Below are positions 17,939-27,090 of a DNA stretch of 45,524 nucleotides, piece by piece. The translations under genes were made by a program, and so were the position numbers. The stretch comes from an uncultured Pseudomonadota bacterium. Its GTDB lineage: Bacteria > Pseudomonadota > Gammaproteobacteria > Competibacterales > Competibacteraceae. Within the stretch, counting starts at the first letter, position 1. Each line of letters starts with the position of its first letter. The DNA is taken from the NCBI GenBank assembly GCA_903844665.1, contig CAIMUS010000307.1, forward strand, positions 1 through 45,524, given 5' to 3'. The notes under the pieces were generated by a model. That model was given only the letters and a program-made list of their open reading frames with translations. It made no database searches and was not told the origin of the DNA.

Positions 17939-18934
17939 ATGCTATCAACGCCGGCCTACAAATTGACGATTGGAAAAAAGCTGGTTGACACCACCGACGA
18001 GCCCAAGGCCAGCACAGTCGTGGACCTGACCGTTGCGCTCGACATGGATACGCCGGCAGACGATTTCACGTTGGTGTTCGGCAACGTCGGCAGCTTCAAG
18101 CCGGCCCGCGAGGACGAGGCGAAGGTCGAGTTGGGCTACGCCGACAACGGCGGTTTGACGCAAGTGATGACTGGCGCCGTGGTGAGGGTCGAGCCGAATC
18201 TGACGACGATCCGCGTTGTGGGGCATAGCGCCGCTGAAAAGTTCCTGCGCACCTTCGTCGAACAAACTTACGAGAGCAAAACGGCGGGCGCCATCGTCCG
18301 CGACCTGGCCGGCAAAGCCAAGGTCGATGTGCAAACTGCCGAGGACGGGATCAACTTTCCTGCTTATGTCATCGACGGAAGGCGGAGCGTCGACCAGCAT
18401 ATACGCGATTTGGCCGGTCTGTGTGGCTTCGATGTTTACATCAATGCCGACGGCAAGCTGGTGTTCGAGAAATTTATCGGCGGCAAGACCGTGCATGTGT
18501 TCGAGTTCGCCAAGCACATCATCGAGCTGGAGGCGGATAAGTCGAACCCGCGCGCCGGGCGGGTGGAAGCTTTCGGCGAAAGCCGCGCCGGACAGAGCGG
18601 CGATGAGTCCTGGGCCTGGCTGACCAAGGATTTCAGCGGCACCAAGGGAAAAGCCGGCTCCGGCGATCCGCTCCTGTTGCTGGAGCGGTCGGCGCTGCGC
18701 ACCAGCGACGCGGCGCGCGCCGCCGCCCAAGCGACGATGACGGCGATTCAGCGCCGTACCCTGCGCGGCCGGCTACTGTCGCTGGGCCGGCCCGAGGTCA
18801 AACTCGGCGATGCGATCCGGCTGAGCGGGATGGCGGATGACACCCTGAACACCAATTTCCAGGTTCGCAGCGTCGTACATCGGATCACCAAGCTGGGCGG
18901 CTTCACGACGACCATCGGATTTCGGTCTATTTAA
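17939..18934 (+). CDS. Baseplate hub protein (gpD/VgrG N-domain family)
   Basis: A 331-residue protein of the phage late control gene D family, equivalent to the gp27-like part of VgrG. It forms the trimeric hub beneath the tube. Landmarks are LTVALDMDTPADDFTLVFGN, the first barrel, and SAAEKFLRTFVEQTYESKT near 95-115. YINADGKLVFEKF follows, and the last domain is MADDTLNTNFQVRSVVHRI. It is followed after 13 bases by the spike gene, the usual order. The two VgrG halves are thus separate genes here, unlike the fused VgrG at 41064-43193. Confidence 0.88.
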   Translation: MLSTPAYKLTIGKKLVDTTDEPKASTVVDLTVALDMDTPADDFTLVFGNVGSFKPAREDEAKVELGYADNGGLTQVMTGAVVRVEPNLTTIRVVGHSAAEKFLRTFVEQTYESKTAGAIVRDLAGKAKVDVQTAEDGINFPAYVIDGRRSVDQHIRDLAGLCGFDVYINADGKLVFEKFIGGKTVHVFEFAKHIIELEADKSNPRAGRVEAFGESRAGQSGDESWAWLTKDFSGTKGKAGSGDPLLLLERSALRTSDAARAAAQATMTAIQRRTLRGRLLSLGRPEVKLGDAIRLSGMADDTLNTNFQVRSVVHRITKLGGFTTTIGFRSI

Positions 18935-18947
18935 GGCTAAGATAAGC

Positions 18948-19751
18948 ATGAGCACCATCGTCAGCACCATTCAGGAGATCGTCCGGCAGGAGCTGCGCTC
19001 GGTGCGGGTGGCCGAACTGGGTGTGGTGGAGGCGGTCTATCCGCACAGCTCGACCAGTGACAAGGACAACTACGGCTGTGACGTGCGCTTGAAGAACAGC
19101 GGCCTCCTGCTCAAGCGCGCGCCCATTGCCACCGGACATATCGGCACGGCGGCCATTCCCAATATCGGCGATCTGGTGCTGCTGGCCTTCGACAAGGGCG
19201 ACGTCAACCAGCCCCTGGTCATCGGACGGCTTTATAACGACGCCGACCGCCCGCCGCTCAACAGCCCGGACGAGGTGATCTTCCGCCTGCCCCTGGCCAA
19301 AGCCGACGACAAGACCATCAAGGCGGCGATTCGTAACCATCAGGATAAATCGCCGCCGCGGGAGATGATCTTCGAGATGCCGCCCAAGATCACCGTGCGG
19401 ATCACCGACGGCACCGTGCGGGCCACCGCCGGCAAGACCGAGATGAAGCTCGACCAGCCGGACGGCAGCGGCGGCACGGTGACAGTCGTCGCCGGCCGCA
19501 CCAAGATCACCATGAATCAGGACGGCGATGTGACGGTGGAGGCGGCTGGGGCGATGACGCTGAAAGCGACCGGGGATTTAAGTCTGGAGGGAATGAACGT
19601 GTCCATCAAGGGCAAGCTAAAGACCGATATCGAGGCCGGCACTCAAGCCACGTTGAAGGCCAATATGGGCGCGACGGTCAACGGCGGCCTCGCGTCCACG
19701 GTTCAGGGAGCCACGGTCAGCATCCAGGGGATCACCTCGTTTTCACCCTGA
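18948..19751 (+). CDS. Baseplate spike protein (gpV/gp5-like)
   Basis: A 267-residue spike. The N-terminal helix leads to an OB-fold (GVVEAVYPHSSTSDKDNYGC; IGTAAIPNIGDLVLLAFDKG; PLVIGRLYNDADRPP), as in phage baseplate assembly protein V and VgrG gp5 domains. From about residue 140 a repetitive, strand-rich C-terminus (TVRATAGKTEMKL; VTVEAAGAMTLKATGDLSLE) should form the trimeric beta-helix needle. No lysozyme domain is inserted. The PAAR tip is encoded immediately downstream. Confidence 0.9.
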   Translation: MSTIVSTIQEIVRQELRSVRVAELGVVEAVYPHSSTSDKDNYGCDVRLKNSGLLLKRAPIATGHIGTAAIPNIGDLVLLAFDKGDVNQPLVIGRLYNDADRPPLNSPDEVIFRLPLAKADDKTIKAAIRNHQDKSPPREMIFEMPPKITVRITDGTVRATAGKTEMKLDQPDGSGGTVTVVAGRTKITMNQDGDVTVEAAGAMTLKATGDLSLEGMNVSIKGKLKTDIEAGTQATLKANMGATVNGGLASTVQGATVSIQGITSFSP

Positions 19752-19761
19752 GGAGAGATAT

Positions 19762-20094
19762 ATGCCAGGCTCACCCGTTACCATAGGTTGTCAAGTCATC
19801 ATCACCCCCGGCGCTTCGGGGCCACCCGACATGGGGACGATTCTGGGCATCTTCCCACCGGTCATCACGGCGGGTGGTATGCCGCTGGCGACCTCCGGCT
19901 CGCTGTGTCTGATGATCAACTCGGTGTGGGGCTTCCCCTATCCCCTGGTCATCGGCCCGATCGCCAGCACCGGTGTGACGATAGGTGGTCGGTCGCTGGT
20001 GCGGATGGGCGACAACATCCCCACGCCGCCGGGCATCCTGACAGTATTGGGGCCACCGGCTGCCCCTTTCATCAACGATCAATGGCCGCCATAA
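19762..20094 (+). CDS. PAAR-like spike tip protein
   Basis: A 110-residue protein after GAGGAGA, starting 10 bases past the spike stop. It is rich in Gly, Pro and short strands (GCQVIITPGASGPPDMGTI; VTIGGRSLVRMGDNI), as expected for a PAAR cone that sharpens the needle. Only one Cys-containing loop is visible, so the metal ligand set is not clear. The position directly after gpV supports the call strongly. Confidence 0.8.
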   Translation: MPGSPVTIGCQVIITPGASGPPDMGTILGIFPPVITAGGMPLATSGSLCLMINSVWGFPYPLVIGPIASTGVTIGGRSLVRMGDNIPTPPGILTVLGPPAAPFINDQWPP

Positions 20095-20111
20095 CGGCAG
20101 AGTAATGCACT

Positions 20112-20585
20112 ATGCCTGCGTCACATGCACGATTCGGAACTGATCTGCGCCTGCTACGCGACCTGGAGCACGTCAAAAGCAATCGCGATCCAGGTAACGA
20201 CCTATCCGTCATCAAACGGCCGGAGACTGGTAAGGTGGACCTGGAAACACTAACCGGCGCGGATAACCTGATCCAGGCGCTGTTGCTCCGCTTCCTGACG
20301 CCGGTAGGTGAGCTGGCGGTGCTGGGTCATCCCGATTATGGCTCGCGGCTGGCGGAACTCATCGGCGAGCTCAACACGGAAACCAATCGCAACCGCGCCA
20401 AGCTGTATGTCCTGCAGGCGCTGGCCGCCGAGCCGCGCGTGAAGAAGGTGCTCTCGATACAGGTCACCCAGAATCGGACGGCCCCAACCCAGATAGACAT
20501 CAACGTGAAGCTATTGTCTATCGACAGCGACACGCCGCTCAACCTGGTCTTTCCCTTCTTTTTCGAGGGAGGCGTTGCTCCGTGA
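20112..20585 (+). CDS. Baseplate wedge protein (gp25/gpW-like)
   Basis: A 157-residue member of the GPW/gp25 family, which links baseplate wedge to sheath. The core shows LETLTGADNLIQALLLRFLT, then GELAVLGHPDYGSRLAELIGELN, matching the family pattern around the EPR-type loop (here AAEPRVKKVLSIQV). The last bases overlap the next gene as GTGA. The fold is lysozyme-like but non-catalytic in this family. Confidence 0.85.
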   Translation: MPASHARFGTDLRLLRDLEHVKSNRDPGNDLSVIKRPETGKVDLETLTGADNLIQALLLRFLTPVGELAVLGHPDYGSRLAELIGELNTETNRNRAKLYVLQALAAEPRVKKVLSIQVTQNRTAPTQIDINVKLLSIDSDTPLNLVFPFFFEGGVAP

Positions 20586-22177
20586 ACCAAGACACCCTCA
20601 ATCTGATCGAGCGCCCCTATCAGGAGATCGTGGACGATATCCTTACCGCCATCGTCGGTGGGGTGGTCAACGAGCCGATCTTGTTCGACCTCAAGGAGGA
20701 CCTCTATCCACTGTCTCAGCCGGCCAGCGATGTGCGCGGCATCACGGGGACCCAGAACAAACTCCACCATACCTTTCAAAAGACGGTGGACTTTTTGTTC
20801 AGCGAAGGCGACAACGCCGTCGTTTGGCAGACGGGGGGCGTGAAACCCGACGATGAGACCCTCTTCTATGTGGATTATTTCGGACGCGATAGCCGCTCGC
20901 CCCTCTCCGACATTAATGTCGGCAGCGTGACCCGCACCTTGAGCGAGGCCAATGGCCGCGAGATTGCCACGGTCTATCAGCAGATCAATCAAGCCTATCT
21001 ATCGGGCTTCGTAGACACGGCCCAGGGAAAAGCGCTCGATCTGGTGGTCGCCATTCTGGGCGTCAAGCGCAAGACCAAAGAGTTTGCGGTCGGGCTGATT
21101 ACCTTTTTCCGCGACCCGGCGGTGGGCGATGGCAACATCACGATCCCTGCAGGGATCGCGCTCAGCACGGATAAAGGCGAGGCGACCTTTACCACCACTG
21201 ATTCGCGCACCTTGCAGCGCGGTCAGGTGAGAATCGACGTGCCGATGCGCGCCGGCGACGCATCGAAGGGCGGGGCGGGCGTCGTCAAGGCGGGCGCAAT
21301 CACGAAGCTGTCTCAACCAATCGTCGGTATCGCCCGTGTGACCAACTTCGAGGACACATTTCTCGGCGCAGAAGACGAAACCGACGAACAGTTGCGCGCC
21401 CGCGCCAAGGCGGTCTTGCGCGGGCTCGGTAAGGCGACGCTTGCCGCGCTGGCGCAGGTAATCTTTGAGGAACGGGCGAAGTTGACCGAGGTGTGGGACC
21501 CCAACAGCCCGCCATCCAAACAGTCGGATCCAGGCAAGGTCGTGCTGCTGATCGAGAGCGAGCCGGAGCGCTTTCCCAGCCTGCGGGCTGCGGTCGAGGA
21601 GACGCGCGCCGCCGGTGTTCAGGCTACCTTGGTCGCTCGCTACGTTTTTGTCGAGGTGCGCGTCGTTGTCAGCTCCGCCAGGCCCCTGACCGGCGATGGT
21701 AAGTCCAAGCTCGTCAACCAAATGATCGATGCGATGCAGAACTATGTGGACGGCCTCAGCAGCGGAGACCCGGCGACAGGCGAGGGGTTCTTGAAGGCGA
21801 TCAAGGAAGTCAAGGACGTCATTCCAGAGGGACCTGGCAAGCCGAAGATCGTCGACGTGATAGCCCGTCGGTCAGAAATAGGCCAGCCGAGTGCGGAGAC
21901 GTTAGTCGATGCCTTGATAAGTGAGATCACGACTATCCCGTCTGGCGACGAGGCTGCTTTGCGCGCCGCTCTCACCGGCGTGGTGACCGAGGCCGCGCCG
22001 GCTGCCCCCACTGGCCGGCGCATACCCGACCGTGGCCTGGTCCAGGGTCCTGGGGGACAACGCGCCACCGATACGGAGATTGAGGCCGGTCAGTTCAAGG
22101 TGGTCCCGCCCGATAACAACTGGTTCGTGGTGCTCGACATGGAGCCGGCCGACATCGTTCTGAGAGAAACCGCCTGA
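20582..22177 (+). CDS. Baseplate J-like protein (gpJ/gp6)
   Basis: A 531-residue baseplate wedge protein of the gpJ family. The start is GTG at 20582, coupled to the gp25 stop. The central part carries the family landmarks: GFVDTAQGKALDLVVAILGV, a beta-domain with IPAGIALSTDKGEATF, then NFEDTFLGAEDETDEQLRARAK. The C-terminal region includes a Pro/Ala-rich insertion (about 475-495) and a closing strand set. It forms the wedge ring with gp25 and the gpI-like protein that follows one base later. Confidence 0.87.
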   Translation: MNQDTLNLIERPYQEIVDDILTAIVGGVVNEPILFDLKEDLYPLSQPASDVRGITGTQNKLHHTFQKTVDFLFSEGDNAVVWQTGGVKPDDETLFYVDYFGRDSRSPLSDINVGSVTRTLSEANGREIATVYQQINQAYLSGFVDTAQGKALDLVVAILGVKRKTKEFAVGLITFFRDPAVGDGNITIPAGIALSTDKGEATFTTTDSRTLQRGQVRIDVPMRAGDASKGGAGVVKAGAITKLSQPIVGIARVTNFEDTFLGAEDETDEQLRARAKAVLRGLGKATLAALAQVIFEERAKLTEVWDPNSPPSKQSDPGKVVLLIESEPERFPSLRAAVEETRAAGVQATLVARYVFVEVRVVVSSARPLTGDGKSKLVNQMIDAMQNYVDGLSSGDPATGEGFLKAIKEVKDVIPEGPGKPKIVDVIARRSEIGQPSAETLVDALISEITTIPSGDEAALRAALTGVVTEAAPAAPTGRRIPDRGLVQGPGGQRATDTEIEAGQFKVVPPDNNWFVVLDMEPADIVLRETA

Positions 22178-22178
22178 T

Positions 22179-25100
22179 ATGCCAACCAAGACCGATCGCA
22201 TCCTGAGTTACCTGCCGAGCACTTTCCGTGCCCTGCCCAAGCCCACGGCCCTTTATTCGGTCGTCGATGCCTTCGGCAACGAATTATTGCTGGCGGAAAA
22301 CAGCCTGGCTGCGCTCATGCTCGCCCACTGGGTCGACCACGCAGACAAGGGTGCTGAGCTAATCGACGATCTGGCTCGCATCGCCGCGCTCTATGGCCTG
22401 GCTCCGCGACCCGAGGAGGGTGTCGAGGAATTCCGCGAGCATCTCAAGCGCTACGTACGCACCTTCCTGGAAGGAACGGTGACAGTGCAAGGCATTCTGC
22501 GGGTGACGGCCGAAGCTCTGGGGCTCCGGATCGCGGATGCGTATGACCAGATGGACACCTGGTGGACGCGCCGGAACGATGCGCTGATTACCACCGGGCT
22601 ACGGGGTGACGATGCGGCTAAGCCATTGCTCGGCGTCGAGGCTGCAACCGTAACGGGTCAGGCGGCCCAACCCGCTCAGATCATAGGCAAGGTCGACCTG
22701 GGCGGCGGAGTCGATCGGCACGGCGCGTCGCTGCTCCGGCTCAAGGTGGACACGGCTGTGCCGGTGAATGTAGATCTGACAGGGCGGATACAGCTAGAAG
22801 AGATCGAGCAAGCGATCAACGACCAGGTGCATGCGGCGATTGCCGACCACGACGGGCATCACCTCCTACTGGCCTCGCCAACCATCGGACCCGCCAGCCG
22901 GCTGGAGGTGCAGGAGATTGACGGCGATGCCGCTCCGCGTCTGCTGGGTTTGCTCCCACGTACTTACCTTGGGACCGAAGCAACCAGGGCGCAGGTGACC
23001 GGCATGGTTCTGAGCGGTGGGGTTGACCTTAGCGAGACACGCTACCTGCGCCTGCTTGTCGATGGCAAACACCTGGCCGAGGTGGACTGCGCAGCCCATG
23101 CGGCCGACCCGGTCAATCCGACCAACGTGCAGCTTGAACAGATCAAGACGGCGATCGACGAAGCACTCGGTGTGGATATCGCCTCGCACGATGGCCAGCA
23201 CCTGATTCTGACCTCGCCGACCACCGGCTTTAACAGTAGCATCGCCTTTCAGCCCGCCGCGGCTCAGGACGCGAAAGAGCGATTGTTCGGCCTGGTCGAA
23301 GCCTTCCATGCCGGGCGCGACGCCCGATCCGCGGAAGCGGTAGCGGTAAACGACTTGAGCCGCGGCATCGATCTGAGCATGCGCTCGAAGGTACGCGTCC
23401 AGGTGGACGGCAAGCCCGCGGTCACAGTGGACTGCGCCGGTGGCGACCCCGCCCATACTCTGCTGAGCGAGATAGTCGCTAAACTGACCGCCCAACCAGG
23501 CTCAGGCATCGCCTCGCACGACGGCCGTTTCGTTCACTTGGCCTCGCCGACCACTGGCCCGACCAGTACGATCGCCTTCGAGTCACTGCCAGCAGGTGAG
23601 GATGCGATCGAGATCATCTTCGGGATCGGGCCGCGGACATCTCAGGGGTCTGCCTCCACACGCGCCCGCTTGGTTGGCGCACCGGATCTGAGTGCTGGCG
23701 TGGACCTCGGGGCGCTCCACGTCATTCAGGTGGCGCTGGACGGCGGTCCGTTGTCGCAGATCGATGTGCGGACCGGTGCGGACGACATGCGCACCGCCAA
23801 ACTGGTTGAGATCACCGCCGCCCTTAACGCCGTGTTGGGCGCCAACGTGGCCTCGGATGACGGCCAGCACCTAATTCTGACCTCGCCAACGACCGGCGGG
23901 GCGAGTCGCATCGCCATGGAGCCCCTGGCGATCACCCGCCGCCGGCGCTTCGTTACGCGCGCCTTCAGCATCGATGAAGCAGCGCAGGCCAGCTTTGGCT
24001 TCATCGCCCGTCAGGCCCAGGGAGTCACAGCGACGCAAGCCCTCGTCGTCGGAACGGCTGACCTGAGCCGCGGGGTCGACCTCCGAGAAGCGCGGTTCCT
24101 GCGCCTCGCCGTCGACAGCCGGCCGGCCGTGGACATCGACTGTGCCGGTACGCGGCCGCGAGCGACCATGATCGGCGAGATGGTGGACGCCATCAATGCC
24201 AAACTCAAAAAAGATGGGTTTGAAACCAACGTGGCGAGCCACGATGGCCAGCACCTGGTATTGACCTCGCCCACCGCTGGCCCGAGCAGCCGCATCGCCT
24301 TTGAGCCTCCCCGAGCAGCCGATGCCCTGGATAAGTTATTGGGCGTTGAACCAGCCACGTTTCGCGGGCGGGCAGCCACCTCGGTTAGCTTTGTGGGTAC
24401 TGTGGATCTAAGCGCTGGTGTAGATCTGCCGGCCAACGCCGCGATTAAGCTCAGCATCGACAGCCCCGGGCAGGTCGAGATCTCTCTTGTCGGCCCGGAA
24501 CCGACCCACAAGACGCTCAACGAGATCGTAATAGCCATCAATGTGAAACTCGGGAAGGTAGTCGCCCGGCACGACGGTACGCATATCATCCTGACCTCGC
24601 TTTTGAGCGGGGAGAACAGCCGGATCGAGTTTGCCGTGCCTGGCGGGCCGGACGCGACCAGGGCGATCTTTGGCATCTCAGCGCCGCGGGCCTATCGGGG
24701 CGCCAACGCCACGCCAGCGAAAGTCAAGGGTATTAAGGGTCTGGCAGGCGAGCTCGACCTGAGCGTTGCCCGATTCTTGCGCATCGCCGTCAATGGCGGC
24801 CAGCCGGTGGACGTGGACTGTGCCGCTTTCGCTACCGATCCAGCCCACACGACGCTCGACCACATCGAGCGAGCGATCGACGAAGCGCTCGGTCCGCAGA
24901 TCGCCTCGGACGATGGAAAACACCTGATCCTCACTTCAACGACCGAGGGCGCCATCGCCCGGCTCGACCTGTTGCCGTATACCTCTGGCGACGCACGTGC
25001 GAAACTGCTGGGCGACGCGCCCGCAGTAACGACGGGAACCGACCCTGCCCCAGCGGTCATCACCGGCGAGGCCGACCTGCTGGCGCCGGTGAACCTGGCT

Positions 25101-27059
25101 GAGCGGCGGTTGCTCCGCCTCTCGATAGATGGATGCCGGCCGGTCGATGTGGACGTGGCCGGCGCCGCGCCTGGCACCACTTTTCTTGATGAGATCGTCA
25201 CCCGGATCAACGCCGTCTTCCCCGGCCTGGCCTCGGCTACCGATGACGACCGCCTGCGACTGACATCGCCAACGGCTGGCGAGGGCAGCCGTCTCGAACT
25301 GTTGCCCTCGCGTGCGCTCGAGCTGATCGAGTACCCGCCAGCAGCGATTGAGGAGCCGCCGCGCCCTGTCCACCACGGCGACCACTGGTTCGTGGACAAC
25401 GACGGCGCGGCCGATGCCGAATTGCAGATTGAACTGGACGCACCGCAAGGAGCGGTTGGCCCGGAGTTGGTGAACCGCACGCTGGGCCAGCGCATCCGGC
25501 TGATGGTCATTGTTCGCCCCGGCGAGAGAGTTGAATTGCGGAGGGACCCCGAGACAGGGCTGCGCGCCGCGACCATCGCGGCCGACGGCACGCTAAACCC
25601 GGTCACCGGGGCACAGATACTGGCCGGTCCGCTCGGGGTGCAGCTATGGGCGCCCTTCGACGGTGAAAGGCAGTTGAGCGATGGCGATGCCGAGCATCCG
25701 GCAAGCCTTCAACTGAACAATCCGTTCGCCAAGGCCATCGTCGTCCTTCGCGCACGGAAAGCCGGCCCGGAGGCGAGCCCAATCAAGGTAAGCGTAATTG
25801 AAGCCAAATTGGCGGGGCCAGGTGGCGGACCCGTTGCGGCTGAGGGGCGTCCGGTCCGCTTGGTCGGACGGGTGCGTGCCGACGCTGCAGGACATCGCTT
25901 GGTCGACGTGGCCGATGCGATGCTTGCCCGTTTACGGGCCGGGCCAGGCGTCGGGTTAAACGTTCATTGCAACCGCGTCGTGGCTGTCAGTGGGCCTTTG
26001 CATCTTCAAGATGACGGAAAGTTCCTGATGCAGGTGGAGTACATAGCGGACCTCTTCGATGTCACCTTGAGCAGTCTGCCGAGTGAAGGCGCTGCCATCA
26101 GTGAGCCCTACACAGCAGTAGCCATCGGCTTAGGCGCGGAGGCGGCGGATGGTTTGACGTGGCAGATCAACGTCGGCCCGCAACCTTCACAACTGGTTAA
26201 AGCAGAGGAGTTGGACAAGGCCGGCGCACTGATGCTGCCGGTCGGCCGGTCGGAGTGGGTCTACCTGGATTGCTACGGGGCGCGCTTCGACCGTGATTAT
26301 TTTAACGCGGCGTGCTTCGCCGATGGACGACTGTGCTACGAACGAGGCGTGTTCAACGTGAGTCGTTTCGCGAGCCGCCTGGAATCGACACCGCAGGGAC
26401 CAGAAGTGGCCGTCTTTGCCCCCGTGGGGCCACTATCCGAACCGCCAGTCGAGATCCGGTTCCAGTGGTCGCGGTACCGGCCGGGGGCCTTCATCGTCAA
26501 TCTGCCGGCCGACCTGCCGGAACAATTTGGCGGAAGGTTCAATCAGGCCCGCTTCGCCAAGGGGGGTGACAAGCCTGAGGAGTTTAAGGGTGTGGTTACC
26601 GAACCAATCACCGATCCAGATTACCTGGTAATCCGCCTTGCCAGTTCGACGCTGGTCAAAGCGAAGTCCGTCGATCGCAAGCCTATCGGTTTCGAGGCGG
26701 CGACCATGCCGTTTCGTCGGCCACGCTCGCTGACTGGCGGGACAGAAAGCGAACCGGCGCGGCTCTATCTGGCTGAAAAGGATGTCCCTGGCTTTATTGA
26801 GCTGAGCGCCAAACACTCCGGCGCTTGGGGAAATTCGATCCAAGTGGCGGCGCGCAAGGCGGGGCCGGCGCGCTGCGATGTGACAGTGAGCTATCAAGCC
26901 GCGCGCTTTGAAAACGCCCGCCGGGTCGCGCTAGGAGGCGATCAGCTTCCGGCATTGATTGAAGACTTATTACGGCCCGGCCCGGTGGGTGTCCTCCAGG
27001 CCAAGGCCGCCGGTGTTCGTACAGATGTGACCCGCGAACGCACCGAATCCAACGCTTGA
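22179..27059 (+). CDS. Giant gpI-like baseplate protein with eight hook-IN-like repeats
   Basis: A 1626-residue protein, about eight times the length of ordinary gpI. Residues 1-150 match the tail protein I wedge domain (ILSYLPSTFRALP; GLAPRPEEGVEEFREHLKRY). Residues about 151-1048 hold eight repeats of 105-125 residues. Each has the core DLS-GVDL, a VDG or VDS strand pair, an I--INA-L helix, ASHDGQHL-LTSPTTG and a closing FG/LG loop. The pattern resembles the flagellar hook-IN motif. The last 570 residues are beta-rich, with a Cys-containing CYGARFDRDYFNAACFADGR segment. They end with LSAKHSGAWGNSIQVAARK, similar to a sheath motif. A long baseplate arm or receptor-facing fibre is likely. Repeat differences suggest old divergence. 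Confidence 0.8.
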   Translation: MPTKTDRILSYLPSTFRALPKPTALYSVVDAFGNELLLAENSLAALMLAHWVDHADKGAELIDDLARIAALYGLAPRPEEGVEEFREHLKRYVRTFLEGTVTVQGILRVTAEALGLRIADAYDQMDTWWTRRNDALITTGLRGDDAAKPLLGVEAATVTGQAAQPAQIIGKVDLGGGVDRHGASLLRLKVDTAVPVNVDLTGRIQLEEIEQAINDQVHAAIADHDGHHLLLASPTIGPASRLEVQEIDGDAAPRLLGLLPRTYLGTEATRAQVTGMVLSGGVDLSETRYLRLLVDGKHLAEVDCAAHAADPVNPTNVQLEQIKTAIDEALGVDIASHDGQHLILTSPTTGFNSSIAFQPAAAQDAKERLFGLVEAFHAGRDARSAEAVAVNDLSRGIDLSMRSKVRVQVDGKPAVTVDCAGGDPAHTLLSEIVAKLTAQPGSGIASHDGRFVHLASPTTGPTSTIAFESLPAGEDAIEIIFGIGPRTSQGSASTRARLVGAPDLSAGVDLGALHVIQVALDGGPLSQIDVRTGADDMRTAKLVEITAALNAVLGANVASDDGQHLILTSPTTGGASRIAMEPLAITRRRRFVTRAFSIDEAAQASFGFIARQAQGVTATQALVVGTADLSRGVDLREARFLRLAVDSRPAVDIDCAGTRPRATMIGEMVDAINAKLKKDGFETNVASHDGQHLVLTSPTAGPSSRIAFEPPRAADALDKLLGVEPATFRGRAATSVSFVGTVDLSAGVDLPANAAIKLSIDSPGQVEISLVGPEPTHKTLNEIVIAINVKLGKVVARHDGTHIILTSLLSGENSRIEFAVPGGPDATRAIFGISAPRAYRGANATPAKVKGIKGLAGELDLSVARFLRIAVNGGQPVDVDCAAFATDPAHTTLDHIERAIDEALGPQIASDDGKHLILTSTTEGAIARLDLLPYTSGDARAKLLGDAPAVTTGTDPAPAVITGEADLLAPVNLAERRLLRLSIDGCRPVDVDVAGAAPGTTFLDEIVTRINAVFPGLASATDDDRLRLTSPTAGEGSRLELLPSRALELIEYPPAAIEEPPRPVHHGDHWFVDNDGAADAELQIELDAPQGAVGPELVNRTLGQRIRLMVIVRPGERVELRRDPETGLRAATIAADGTLNPVTGAQILAGPLGVQLWAPFDGERQLSDGDAEHPASLQLNNPFAKAIVVLRARKAGPEASPIKVSVIEAKLAGPGGGPVAAEGRPVRLVGRVRADAAGHRLVDVADAMLARLRAGPGVGLNVHCNRVVAVSGPLHLQDDGKFLMQVEYIADLFDVTLSSLPSEGAAISEPYTAVAIGLGAEAADGLTWQINVGPQPSQLVKAEELDKAGALMLPVGRSEWVYLDCYGARFDRDYFNAACFADGRLCYERGVFNVSRFASRLESTPQGPEVAVFAPVGPLSEPPVEIRFQWSRYRPGAFIVNLPADLPEQFGGRFNQARFAKGGDKPEEFKGVVTEPITDPDYLVIRLASSTLVKAKSVDRKPIGFEAATMPFRRPRSLTGGTESEPARLYLAEKDVPGFIELSAKHSGAWGNSIQVAARKAGPARCDVTVSYQAARFENARRVALGGDQLPALIEDLLRPGPVGVLQAKAAGVRTDVTRERTESNA
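22629..25325 (+). repeat. Eight tandem coding repeats in the gpI-like gene
   Basis: Eight diverged units of roughly 320-380 bases lie end to end, read in one frame. The best preserved segment encodes AS(H/D)DGQHL(I/V)LTSPT(T/A)G and recurs in most units, for example near 23190, 23865, 24240 and 24910. Unit borders were placed by eye from the DLS-GVDL opening. Confidence 0.75.
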
Positions 27060-27090
27060 GCAACGACAACTACCGATATGAGGAAATGAC

